From positions 2,232,001-2,296,000 of the forward strand of contig CP103025.1 in the NCBI GenBank assembly GCA_024752435.1: a DNA stretch of 64,000 bases, read 5' to 3'. Positions 33,701-44,181 of the stretch are shown one piece after another. Made by a program: the position numbers and the translations under genes. This DNA is from Allantophomopsis cytisporea (Eukaryota; Ascomycota; Leotiomycetes; Phacidiales; Phacidiaceae). Under the pieces are notes generated by a model. The model was given only the letters and a program-made list of their open reading frames with translations, made no database searches and was not told the origin of the DNA. The first letter of the stretch is position 1; the number at the start of each line of letters is the position of its first letter.

Positions 33701-34460
33701 TAGATGTGAAAGCTTTCGCCTCCTTTCTTCACATCTGCTAGACTTCCAGACTCGGTACCTCTGTCCTGAGCATGTACTTCGGCATCTTGGAAAGCAAGGT
33801 ATCTATTGCGTACTTCCGGCCGAATCGATGTACCAGGGACATTCGGCGTTGAATTTGACGATGGACGAAGGTAAGCTTCCCGTCGATTGTTTGCTGTCAA
33901 TAAACCAATATGTTCTCTTGAGGCTTTAGATCTCCTGGCGTGGGGAGCTCTTTCAGGTACGACGGTGATCTTTTCAGTATGATTTTGCCGCTTGCTCGGA
34001 TTTGTCGCATGTACATCAGAGAGAGGATATTTACCGTCATCCGAAGTCATACGAAACTCCGCAATTTTCGGAGGAAGTTTGTCTACTTTTTTTGGTAGAT
34101 CGGAAATCATTTTGGCTGTCTGACTATTGTCTATGTATTCGTCGTTAAAATAGTCTTGGCAATGAGCTATGAGCCTCAAAAGTACTCTGAAGTCACCCTT
34201 GGTAAATCCTTCGTGCTCCTTATTTTGCGCGAGCTCAATAACCTATCAGGATTAATATGGTATCCATATCACCATCTTACAACTTAGTGACTTACATAAG
34301 ACAGTAGTTCGGACTCGAGAGGAGGAACTGAGTTTTTGCAAAACGCTCGAACTGCGTCTTCCGAAACAAACTCGTCATTTCGCGGATTGATGTTCGCAAA
34401 TCGAACATCGCAAGCCAGTCCTTCAGATCGTAGCAAAGGATCAGCACCTGAAAGAGGCAT
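30738..34460 (-). CDS. Ubiquitin-domain protein with C-terminal CorA-like membrane module, 11 exons
   Basis: Exons 34460-34296, 34242-33085, 33035-32846, 32798-32746, 32695-32368, 32292-32060, 32002-31490, 31439-31311, 31260-31237, 31184-31097 and 31042-30738 join in phase throughout to about 1,061 residues. Residues 233-305 (coding 33711-33493) form a ubiquitin-like domain with strikingly conserved strands (ILIFAGKRLRDD, FNIQNESTLHIVLRM), but the C-terminal Gly-Gly is absent, so it cannot be a processed ubiquitin. The second half matches fungal CorA-like proteins: VVYRYTRGAVSPMMLMVDQCWLWVLG written in part here as MLMVDQCWLWVLGG, then a long helical region and two membrane segments near residues 924-945 and 956-978 (TVVTILFLPLSSLAAIFSLL). 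The canonical GMN ion-selectivity motif is not seen. Exon 6 ends at either GT (after 32063) or GC (after 32060); both keep the frame. Magnesium transport is not assured; a signalling role is equally possible. Confidence 0.8.
33493..33711 (-). other. Region encoding the embedded ubiquitin-like domain
   Basis: By eye the domain aligns with ubiquitin over its whole length with one short gap near the first turn. Equivalents of Ile44, Lys48, Lys27, Lys29, His68 and Val70 are kept; the Lys63 equivalent is Asn. The sequence continues into TRIQPRK instead of ending in Gly-Gly. Confidence 0.85.
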
Positions 34461-34948
34461 ATCGCCTTTCTCCCTGGACTAGAATCTGTAAAAGGATTGT
34501 TCATATAGATCAAGGGTTTCGTAATGGGGGAATAGACGTTTCTTGAAAGTCCAAAAAAGAAAAGAATAAAGTAAGAATAAATTGAAACCTAGATGATGCA
34601 GATTCTTTTTATGTTTGTAAGCGTCACAAAGCTGAGGGACAAGGTACAACAGGTGCATATCTAGCTCGACCAAACAGGGATCTACGTGGTGGCGCGGCTT
34701 CGTATGGCTCTCATTGACTGTGCGGAATTCGAGAATCTGTCAGGATTGACTGTCTTGATGGCCTATCATGAAGATCCAGGCGAATATAGAATCAATAGTA
34801 AAACATTATCAAATGAAATAGAAATAGATACAATTGCTGCCTTTCACCACAACTCACAAAACTTTACACGTCCAGAACCAAATCGACTATATTAAACAAC
34901 TAAACATTGAAAATATTCAATCAGAACCCAGCTTATTTCCATGCATAT
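34461..34948. other. Spacer between two minus-strand genes
   Basis: Promoter of the ubiquitin/CorA-like gene and 3' region of the PTR2 gene; the frame of the former is closed upstream by a TAG shortly before ATG 34460. No other feature seen. Confidence 0.5.
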
Positions 34949-36956
34949 CTACTCCTTCAGCTCCGTAGCAGGTGGAGCAGAAACATGCTCTCTAGGCTCA
35001 TCTACGTCTTTTTGTGCAATAACATGTCCTTCAGGAAGCATATTCAACTCGTCCTCCTCGGCGTCCAATCCTCGGAATTGCCACCAGAAAAGCAGTCCAC
35101 CCACGAAACTCAAGACAGCCATGACTCCATAATTCCAGACGAGAAGAGGATCACCGGAGAGCGGGTTCAAAGCCTCACCAATAGCACTGGAAACGGCATT
35201 CGTGAAAAGTGCCACAGCTTGGACGAGCGATCGCATGTTCCGAGGTGCTTTTGAGAAGGCATATTCTAGACTGGTGATCGAGGCAAACACCTCTCCCATG
35301 GCAATGAGAACATACGCTCCGGTTTGAGCCCAGACGTTGATCGAAGCAGGTAGAGGATTACCGTCGTCATCGGTGCAGGAGTATGCTTGGTTACCACAAG
35401 GAGACTTCTTGTAAAGATAGTATTGCAGGACGGCAGCCCAGATCATGGAGGCAGTGCCGACCATAAAACCAAGCGTGATCTTGCGGATAGGTGTGAAGTG
35501 AATGCGGGCCTTGCGAAGTCCGGGATAGATGAAAGAATCAAAGATTGGAATAAGAATAATGAGAGCCAGTGGGTCCAAGTTGTTAACTACATCATTGGGA
35601 ACACCATGAAGCTGCAGGGCGGAGGCTTGAGCTGTGAGGTTGCTGGAAAGCTGATTGTATGTGAGCCAGTAGAGTGGATACCAAGCGAAAACAGCGCAGG
35701 CTGCGAATCCACGGCGTACTTCATCCACCCACTGATCATCGAAGGTCATCCATTTTGGACGTTGAGATGGCTCAATGTTGGATGGCTTTACGGATTCCCA
35801 GAACGTGTCTTCGTGTAAACGCTTCCAGGTTTGGATAGGATTAAGGGACCAGCGGCCCTTTTGCGCCAACCACCAGGTCCTGAATGCTTTCGAAACCACG
35901 CTGCCTTGTGGCAAACCTTGCTTATAACGTTTGCGACCCCAAAACATAATTCCAGGGCACAAGAGAAACATCAAGGTTGGCAGGAGATAGGCGAGCCAGA
36001 ATCCAACTATAAATTGTCAGAGAAGTGATATATGATCGGAATTGAGGAAAATCATACCATATTTTTCAGCATAAACCATACCGATTTGGCCTATCAAAGC
36101 TCCTACGTTGATAAAAAGATAAAAGTAGTGATAGATCCTACTTTGAGTTATAGTTGGGTCAACGATAACTCTCTCCCCTTTTGCAGTAGTTGTAGTGATC
36201 AACGTCTGGACTGGAATCTGTTCAACGACTAATGGTGAAATATTTGGTTTGAAGCCACCAGTGCCAGAGCCCATTATGATGACACCCAGAACGAATACAC
36301 CCATAGAAGAATCGGTCTTCACGATGACTGATGGTACTGAGGAAATGACCAAGATAATATGACCAACTATGGCGATGGCGATCGAAACACAAATGGTCTT
36401 GTAACGACCCCAATGCTCATCTGCCACCCAAGCTCCAAGCAGGGGCACGCAGTAGATCCAGAAGCTGTTGAAAGTAATGATCCCATTGGCGGCTTGTGGT
36501 CCTTTTCCAAGAGCGCCAGAAACTCCCTGCGAGGAGCCACCTCCAGCACCAGTATTGTGATGAGAGCCAGGAGCTTGTCCAGTTGGAAGAGGATGGTTGA
36601 TAAAATTGCTATCTAGAAATGGTTAATTTCGCTGATAACGTGGATCTGCTGCATGTGAATTACTTACAAACTATCGAGGTGCCATAGTATGAGAAACGTT
36701 CGCAAAGCTCTACGAATGCGACGGTATATACGGCCCACGGGATAGGAGCTGAGACTCTTCTCAATGCCTTTGGACCATGAAGCTCCTCTGCAGTTGGTCG
36801 GCGTCCATCGATCACATCACTGTGATATTCATCATCTTGACCAGTAGCATCGACCGCATGCTTCTCGTCAATGTATTTCTCATTAACTGGAGCAACGTTC
36901 TCTGTAGTTGTATCAGTCAATGCTCCGGCATTGACATCCATAGCATCGGCGGGCAT
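34949..36956 (-). CDS. PTR2: PTR2-type proton-coupled di/tripeptide transporter (POT family), 3 exons
   Basis: Exons 36956-36668, 36612-36058 and 36006-34949 join in phase to 633 residues, the usual fungal PTR2 length. Plasma-membrane importer of di- and tripeptides with protons. After about 75 polar residues (with a Lys/Asp/Glu-rich tail typical of the group) comes the proton-coupling motif ELCERFSYYG. The PTR2 signature is present at the exon 2/3 junction (FYLFINVGALIGQIGMVYAE), preceded by GTGGFKPNISPLV. About 12 hydrophobic segments; the C-terminus is acidic. Introns are 55 and 51 bp. ATG 36956 is the first in frame. It is likely nitrogen-regulated as in yeast, but no site was identified. 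Confidence 0.93.
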
Positions 36957-38832
36957 TCTGTGATAATCGCGTGTTGCTCGCTGCACCAAATGGAAGAATG
37001 AAATTGCAAAACGATCGATGCTCGTTACGGGCGCGGGCACTTTTATACAGCTGGTCTTGCTGCAACGAAGCACCGAAGAACAACTAGAACCTCCAGATTT
37101 GCGTTACACAAGACGGCAAGGTCACCTTCCTATCTTGGTTTGATGGTTGCGTGAGCGTACGAGTGGAGGTAGTGTGGCACTGAATCCATCATATTGTTGT
37201 CGGATGATATACAAGGCTAAAATGCCTTGTACTCAGAAGCTATTGGCTGACACGGTAGGATATGTGAGTAACCACCCGAGGGAGCTTCTTAGATCTGCAG
37301 TAAGACGGGCATCAGCGATGGCTCTACATTGGCTTCTGTTCGAGAAAAGTGCGAATTATCAACAAAGCCATTCTAATTGGCGAGGATCGTTCATGATAAT
37401 GCATGCGTGCGGCGTATAACGGCAAACCTCTCAACTTGTGGAATGAATTTGGAAGCCCGTTGCTAGCAGTGCATCTTGCTATTGCTCTCACAAGGCATAA
37501 TGCTATTGTTGCTTCCATGCATTGTTTAATCTCACATCTATTAACATCTTAGCAAGGTAACTCTGACTTGAAGGTCAAATGTAGATGGAGGCTCCTTACA
37601 TGAACTAGTGAGATTTTGTACTTGGGGATTTCAATAGATGTAAGGCATATTCTTTGTAGTAATTCATCATATACTAAACGTCGGAACCCGTACCTGTTTA
37701 AGCCTAAATGTTGAAATCAACAAAGCTGATCGAACAATCACGAATCACGAACCACATTAGCCAAGTCTTGCCAAGACCGAGGCTCGTTCATCAAACCAAT
37801 CGGTTGAAAGAAACCGTTCGGAGTAAAGACCGAGGGTAGCCGGTATGTAGGTATTGTAGCTTGAATCTCGTTACAATATTGATGAAAGTCAGCTCGAAGC
37901 GATCGGTTCCGTCATTTGGGCGCTAAATCAGGCGATCTACCAGAACAACAAAATAGAATTCTATACCAGTTCAACATGAAGCGATAGCTGGATATCCGCA
38001 GATAGAGGCTCAAATTATTAGTTTCGGATGAGATATGCTAAATTGTCATAAGCTTGGCATTACTGAAAAAGCCATGTTCTGTCTGATATGACTGGAGTGT
38101 TTATCAAAAACTCATTCTTAGTGGATGTATGCGTTGATTACAGGCCACAAGAACATTAGGACAAACACCGTTAGTGAAAAACCTAGCAGCGAATCACGTA
38201 TAGTGACATTTCTTATCTCCGCCCGGTGAGAACCTGCAAATCAGAGCAGTCAATTTGGTCTCATAATAAATCACATGTAAGAATTGAACTTGATCCAATG
38301 ACGATGGCGATGAATGCGTGTTAAGAACATTCAAGGCCTGCTTGAAAGCTTGTGATATTCATGCGAGATAAACATGAACGCTCGGCCACGAAAGTCGAAT
38401 ATAGAGTTTATGAGAATAAGCTTAACGTTGTGTCCATTCCATGTGTATGGTATGCATGATGAATTGGGGCCAAGTGAAAGCACGCGGTCACAGATGCGGG
38501 GTATATCTCTTATTCAAAAAAGAGTTGTGATCAGCACAGCCCAGATTATGCATCACCGTTGTCATGTATCAACCCTCATGCGAGTCTGTATTCCTACACA
38601 GAGAGGAGTTTATCATACAAGGAAACTTTGGGATAAAGCTTGTTAAGAATTGAGAATAATCATTCACACACGTCAAGTGTATGATCGGCTAGAGCCTAGG
38701 AGAATTATGCGCACAAAGAAACCCATGACCGAATATATACCCGTCACTAAGAGCCCCAATATCACATCATCATATAGTTGTTTTCTCATCAGAGTTCTCA
38801 GCATCAGATCCTGATAAACTTATTCTCGGAGG
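36957..38832. other. Intergenic region
   Basis: Promoter of PTR2 and, at the right end, the 3' region of the glucoamylase gene. Short frames only; nothing recognised. Confidence 0.5.
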
Positions 38833-41061
38833 TTACTGCCAAGAACTAGTCTCGGTGGCGGCTGAAGAGGGAACAGTGAGGGTATGGTCGGGATCGGCTT
38901 CCCAAGTAACAGTGCCATCAGACGCCACATTGATGAACTTGTAGGTGATAACAGCACCTGGAGTAAGACTGACTGTAACTGTCCAAAGAGGGTTTGAAGA
39001 AGTGTAAGAAGAAGCAGAAAGAGCGATAGCATCAGCGGTGTCCCACGTCCCAAGTGCAGTGTTCGATCCCACAATCTTGATGGTCTCGCCATAAGTTGTG
39101 GTGACAAGCTCATGGAAAGTAATAGCAACAGAAGTTGCAGTTGCGGTCGTGCTAGTCGATGTCTTGGTTGTGGAAGACGTAGAGATTGACGTTGTGGTTC
39201 GAGTCGTCGAGCTCGAGGTTCGAGTCGTCGTGACGCTGCCACTAATTGGTGTCTGAGAAGCGGGGAAGGTACCTGTTGGCGCAGCCGAGTATGTACCTAT
39301 TGTTTTGCTGTGTTAGAGTTGATTTATGCTGAACTTGGTGTTGCAACAGGCCAGGATGTGATCGTAGCTGTGGTATATGTACCTGATGCTGATGAGCCAC
39401 TACAAGCTGCTGGAACAGTATCCGCGCTTGATGACCCCCATGAGGCTGGGACGTTACCAGCCCGACGGTCTGCGGCGGTTAGCAAAGCAGCGTATGACCA
39501 GGTAAGGTCATATGCGGATAACGGGGATCCGTCGGATCGTGAGAACTGTTCCGAGAGAGAGCCGTTTGATTGAGCGTAAGTAGCAACGATATTGAAGTAC
39601 CCATCGGCGTAGGCGCTGACGGCATCTGTCAGAGTAGTGTAGGTTGAGCTGCCTGCCGCATAAGTGCCAGTAGAAACTGAAGAGTCTAAGTCTTGGAAAA
39701 AGGCCAGTGAGGTTGAAGTGACCTCAAGAGAACCAATAGCATTCCATTGGTACAGAGCGTCATAGAGTAGCTCTGCTGCTGCAAGAGTGTTGAGATACCT
39801 GCTTATTCAGTATTTGTTTATCAAGTTAGAAGTTCTAATACTCACCATGGATTACCTCCATAGTAAGAATCTTCCGCGTAGCGTCCAACAGACACGGCAG
39901 TTCCCTCGGCAATCCCCGAGTTAATGGTATAGATGGAGCGGAAACTGTCAGTAACCGCCTTATGATTCGCAAGAGCTCTTGAGGAGCAACTTTGAAAACA
40001 TTAGTTTCAATTTTGAAATACTAACTAGGTATGATACGTACGGTTGGAAAGTTGAGTCATCACAAGCCGTCGCAGCTGGATCAAAGGTCTGGATTGAGCC
40101 AAGAAGGGTGTTTGCGTCCAGTCCAGTCCGTCCGTTGTTTGCAAAATTGGCAATAGTGTAACCCGAAGATGCGCTCCAAAAGCTTTGCAAGAAGCAAAGG
40201 ACCTGGGGTGCTTGGCTGTCGTAGTTGGTTGTAGATTCTCCAAGCGTAGAAGCTAAGGCACTTCCCTCTACCAACGCACGATGCTGAGCTGCGACAGTAA
40301 AGAATGAGGAACCATCGACTTCTTCCCAAAGATCGAAACCGGATTGATTCCTATCACAGATCAGTATGTGCAATAGCTTTGTAAGTATTGAACCTACCAA
40401 TACTGGGCAACATAGTTGAGATCATTCTGGATGATAGGCCAGACAAGAGAACTAACGGTGGAAGTATATCCATTGTCAATGAGCCATTTAGAGTAAGCAA
40501 TTAGAGCAGTGGCTCTCAAAGCTGGCCCATCACGCTGTGGACGTCCCCAAGATCCAGTGAAAGCGGTCTCATCGACATTGAACTTTGGCTCTCCAAGACC
40601 AGTTCCATCTGACAGAGAACCTGAGGGATTAGACACTGTTTGGAGAGTTGCCTGGGCTTCAATGTAATTCTCAATCTCACTTTGGAGATTTGCATCGTAA
40701 GTTGAGATGAAGGTGTCGACAATTGTCTTGAAGGTGAGTGCTGAATCACGAGTCCATGTGTAAAAGTCTGAAGTGGTTAGTCTGACGTTCGATACAGATC
40801 GAAAGATCAAGACTTACAGTTGGGATTGGTCTTGTCTGGTGAAGCAATTACAAGGCCAGAGTCGACTCCTTCTGCGTTGCTTCCATCTGAGCCTATAGCA
40901 GCCAAAATTTCACTGAGGGCATAAGGAGTTTCTGTGGCAATCCAGCTGTCCAAGTCACGCTTAGCAATGAGAGCTTCACGCTTGGTCTTGCTTGGGTCTG
41001 GAAGAGCAAAGATTGCTTGAGCAGCAAGAGAGCCTATAATCAGAGAAGTGAATGAATGCAT
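38833..41061 (-). CDS. Secreted glucoamylase (GH15) with CBM20 starch-binding domain, 6 exons
   Basis: Releases glucose from the ends of starch chains outside the cell. Exons 41061-40818, 40767-40398, 40350-40042, 39989-39846, 39798-39335 and 39296-38833 give 664 residues (Aspergillus niger enzyme: 640). A signal peptide (SLIIGSLAAQAIFALP) and Lys-Arg propeptide sites (TKREALIAKRD) precede the catalytic domain. Catalytic acid Glu214 lies in FDLWEEVDGSSFFT and catalytic base Glu439 in NGSLSEQF. A Ser/Thr linker (TTTRTSSSTTRTTTSIST) leads to the CBM20 (TTYGETIKIVGSNTALGTW ... NPLWTVTVSL). The last intron is odd: the donor at 39334 and acceptor at 39297 give only 38 bp; an acceptor 24 bp further on (CAACAG) also keeps the frame and gives 62 bp, shortening the linker by 8 residues. 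Confidence 0.92.
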
Positions 41062-41169
41062 GATTGGTAGAGCAATCGACGAAAAATTGTGAATGTGAGA
41101 GGAGATGGTGGGGATGAGAGAGTAGAGAGGGATTTGAAAGAGTTCCGCGGCCATGATATACAAAAAGTT

Positions 41170-41175
41170 CCCCAC
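41170..41175 (-). promoter_or_regulatory. Possible CreA/Mig1 site upstream of glucoamylase
   Basis: GTGGGG on the minus strand fits the CreA consensus SYGGRG, about 110 bp upstream of the glucoamylase ATG and near a TATAT stretch (41155-41159). Glucoamylase genes are typically glucose-repressed. A 6-bp match is weak evidence alone. Confidence 0.3.
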
Positions 41176-41962
41176 CTCGGAGCATATGGCATTATTTTTT
41201 TTCTTGTGAGCTATTTTGACCGATGATCCTGGGCTGGATCAATGCTGCAATGCTGCAGTAGTGTGTCCTACAGTGTCCGCGACGAGCAGAAGATGGCAGT
41301 ACTGAGCCAATCCAAGGTAGCTTGAATGAGAAGGTATCCACGTATTATGTGATGTTTTTCTAGATGTTCTGCAAGGTACGCAATGCGTGCTGATGAGGGG
41401 TATGGAGGACAATGCCCATGAGGGTGAATTTGGTGGCAGCGTACGGCAATACCCTCGTATCTCAATGACAGACACCTGATCGATGCACCAAGACTATCCG
41501 CCGCACCTTGCTGACTCCGACTCTGGTCGAGAATGATTGGAGCGTGCAACAGCGATGGCTTGAGAGCTGGCATATATGCTAGTTATGTGATGGTGGAGGG
41601 ATCCACGATTCGAATGGTGAGAATATAGACAGGCTCGCTTAGTTAGGTAGTATTTCACTCTTCCCCTGGTCTGGATGAATAGACATGATCGTACCTTGCC
41701 TGATGTGCCTTACGTCTCCGATGGAAATGGTCATCACCTTGCACAGAATGAATACGCTCAGACACCCAAGATATTGAAGCATTTTGATGCTTCACACGGA
41801 TTTTGCACAATGTATCTACAGTCGAAGAGCATTTGGCTCTTTTGCGTATGTTCCTCGGTCGATGTCAGAGTAAGGTAAGCTATGACCGTGAGTTCGGTAC
41901 GTGTTTCTCCGGATTTGCTCTCGAGTCTCCACTTGCTCCACACTCTCCAGGTTGGATGCACA

Positions 41963-41999
41963 CAATAATACTTGTACATACTGTGTACATGTATTATTG
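41963..41999. repeat. Long imperfect palindrome (16-bp arms, 5-bp loop)
   Basis: Left arm CAATAATACTTGTACA and right arm TGTACATGTATTATTG pair at 15 of 16 positions around the spacer TACTG. It could fold as a hairpin in RNA or cruciform in DNA, or bind a dimeric protein. No coding sequence overlaps it convincingly. Confidence 0.85.
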
Positions 42000-42010
42000 C
42001 ATATGATGTT

Positions 42011-42033
42011 GGGCGTGTGGGGACCCCACACCC
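42011..42033. repeat. GC-rich palindrome made of two opposed GTGGGG boxes
   Basis: GTGTGGGG, one A, then CCCCACAC: an exact 8-bp inverted repeat at 42015-42031, flanked by GG and CC. Each half contains GTGGGG, a CreA-type box, in opposite orientation. It lies about 950 bp upstream of the glucoamylase ATG. Confidence 0.75.
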
Positions 42034-42885
42034 ACCATCGCAATACTCGTAGGCCATACCTGGAGTTGCTCGTCATCCCGGTGACACTGCAAACCATCAA
42101 CCTTAATCAATCCGGCCCTTCTTTTCACCATTTCCCCCCGCCGAAAGTGGATATTACGCAGGATGAATCCTTATTCTATCATTTAATCTAATACAAAAGC
42201 CTTGGAGGTCCAGTGCAGTGAATGAAGTGAGAGGCCATGGCGCCCAGATATCGGAGATGGAGGGGGCTTATGGACGTCGAAAAAAGCTATATAACCCGAT
42301 TTATAGTCGAAGTTACCATTCCGCCTATGGCTCAAACAATGCTAGGCAGCGGCAAGAACGCAGGCGGAGGATCGTCAACACGCATCGTCAGTCCGCCTGC
42401 AGACCTTGATTTCACGAGTCCGACACGTAAAGCATAAGTCTCGCCGAGATAGGACCGCCATCTCTAGAGTGTCACGCATTCCCCAAATGCTTCGAGATGC
42501 CGCAGGAAGCATGGAAGTCATGGATGGCGGAGACCGAGGGACGAAGCCGAGCATCAGAGCATAACCTAGCCCATATTTTTAATTAATTAATCAATTATGC
42601 GTAACCATGTGCTAGCTCGCTACTCCAGCTTTGCAATCTGGGGACAAACAATCAGGAAACACTACCAAAGGTCCAAGAGATACATACACATATGATTTGC
42701 ATTGCTGTTGTACTCAGTACCGCGTCTTGTATATGCTCACTTGCTCACTCTCACTCTCCATCAAGTATTGCGCGGGTAGATTCGGGGACACGGCTGACCT
42801 CTTGAAAGTACGATTTTGGAAAGGAAAAAGAAAAGACTGAGTTCGGAAGGACACACGAAGTCATGTGCAGCATCTTATGCAGCGT

Positions 42886-42972
42886 ATCTAGGTACGTACC
42901 TAGGTAGGTATTGTGCAGCTATCAATTATCTAGTCGCTCCGAGCAACATGAACAAAGTACCTAGGTATCTAT
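42886..42972. repeat. TACCTAGG-type short repeats
   Basis: TCTAGGTACGTACCTAGGTA at about 42887-42906 and GTACCTAGGTA again at 42957-42967. CCTAGGTA-like repeats are common in ascomycete intergenic DNA; no function is implied. Confidence 0.6.
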
Positions 42973-44181
42973 CTACAAAGCCGCTGACTCTTCGCCGGGG
43001 AAATCATCATGTGTATTCATTCTGTCACTGTGGCTTTCCAATGTGTAAGGTGTGAGGTACGAGATCGAGTACGAGGTATGAGGCACCTATGATACCATAG
43101 AGACAAAAAAGCAAAACATGTACTCGTGCTCTCTCCGCAGCAGATTAGTGACATGTCCCTTCCACGCCTTTCCAGCTGACCAAGGTACATGATGTAAGGT
43201 AGATCAAATGTATCTATTGCTGGTCATGTGTAACGTGAGACGGCAAGGAGACCATCAGCACGTGCGGATGTGTTTTCTTATTCTGCGGGCTGATTCCGAT
43301 CGTGCAGTAGTATCCGGACCGGTTCATGGCCACTCTCAAGGATTGACCTCACACGCCCGCAACATGTTGACATCTCGGGCCTTCTACAATTATCAAGGCG
43401 AACAAATTCTTACGTGAACCATGTTCTATCACCTACGGCTTGTATGTCACTGGTAGGTTCAATAAATTTGATACTGAAACTAATGTGAACAAATTTACGA
43501 TCCCTGTGAATGACCCCTCAAGATGCCGTTCAGGTTCGATTGCACCATCTCCGCGTACTGGTGTGATACCGATATCGTCCTCGTCTTCAGACCTCATCTT
43601 CGTTTCAGCCAACTCTCCTTGTCGCCGGCTATTCATCTTCCCATCACCCTCCATAAAGAAATCCCCAAGAGGCAGAATGTAGGCAAGTCATGGTTAGTCC
43701 GCAACCTCACAGGCCAACGGCCATCGGCAAACAGAAGTGGAATATGACGCCTTCAGTACACTCGTTCACCGAGCTCAAACCCGTGAGGGCGAGCTCAGGC
43801 TGCGTGAGGACCGATTGCTCTGAGATCTGTCGATCGGATGATTGACACCAAGTCTTCCAAGGAAGACGTACCGTAATGGCTGATGGCTCCATAGGCGATC
43901 GAGCTGCCGCAGCAGTCAACCTCACTTCCTTCTGCAAGCAGAGTAAGGAGGGACCGCTGGGCACAAATCTGTTGTTGAAAGAAGAAAAGAGGAAATATGT
44001 GACGCGAAAAACAATATTTGTAGATTCTCGCCAAAATTTCACGCGCTAAGGTCACTAGTACGGTTGTGGCTGGTGCGCCCAAGCCTCATCGTTGCTTTAT
44101 CGTAGAAGTCTAAAGGTGTGCCGATGATCACAACGTCAATCAATCTACAAACCCAAACGTACATTCTGCGATCATATCAAC

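Larger units (their letters stand above)
41062..44181. other. 3.1 kb intergenic region between divergent genes
   Basis: Lies between the glucoamylase (minus) and the SNU66 gene (plus). It contains two neighbouring inverted repeats (41963-41999, 42011-42033) and TACCTAGG-type repeats (42886-42972), listed separately. Open frames here (for example 43440-43682 plus, 44042-43707 minus) show no motif and I do not call them genes. Confidence 0.5.

Noticed and set aside
41590..41620. GATTCGAAT sequence resembling a tRNA B box
   Set aside because: No matching A box, acceptor stem or anticodon arm at the expected distances on either strand.
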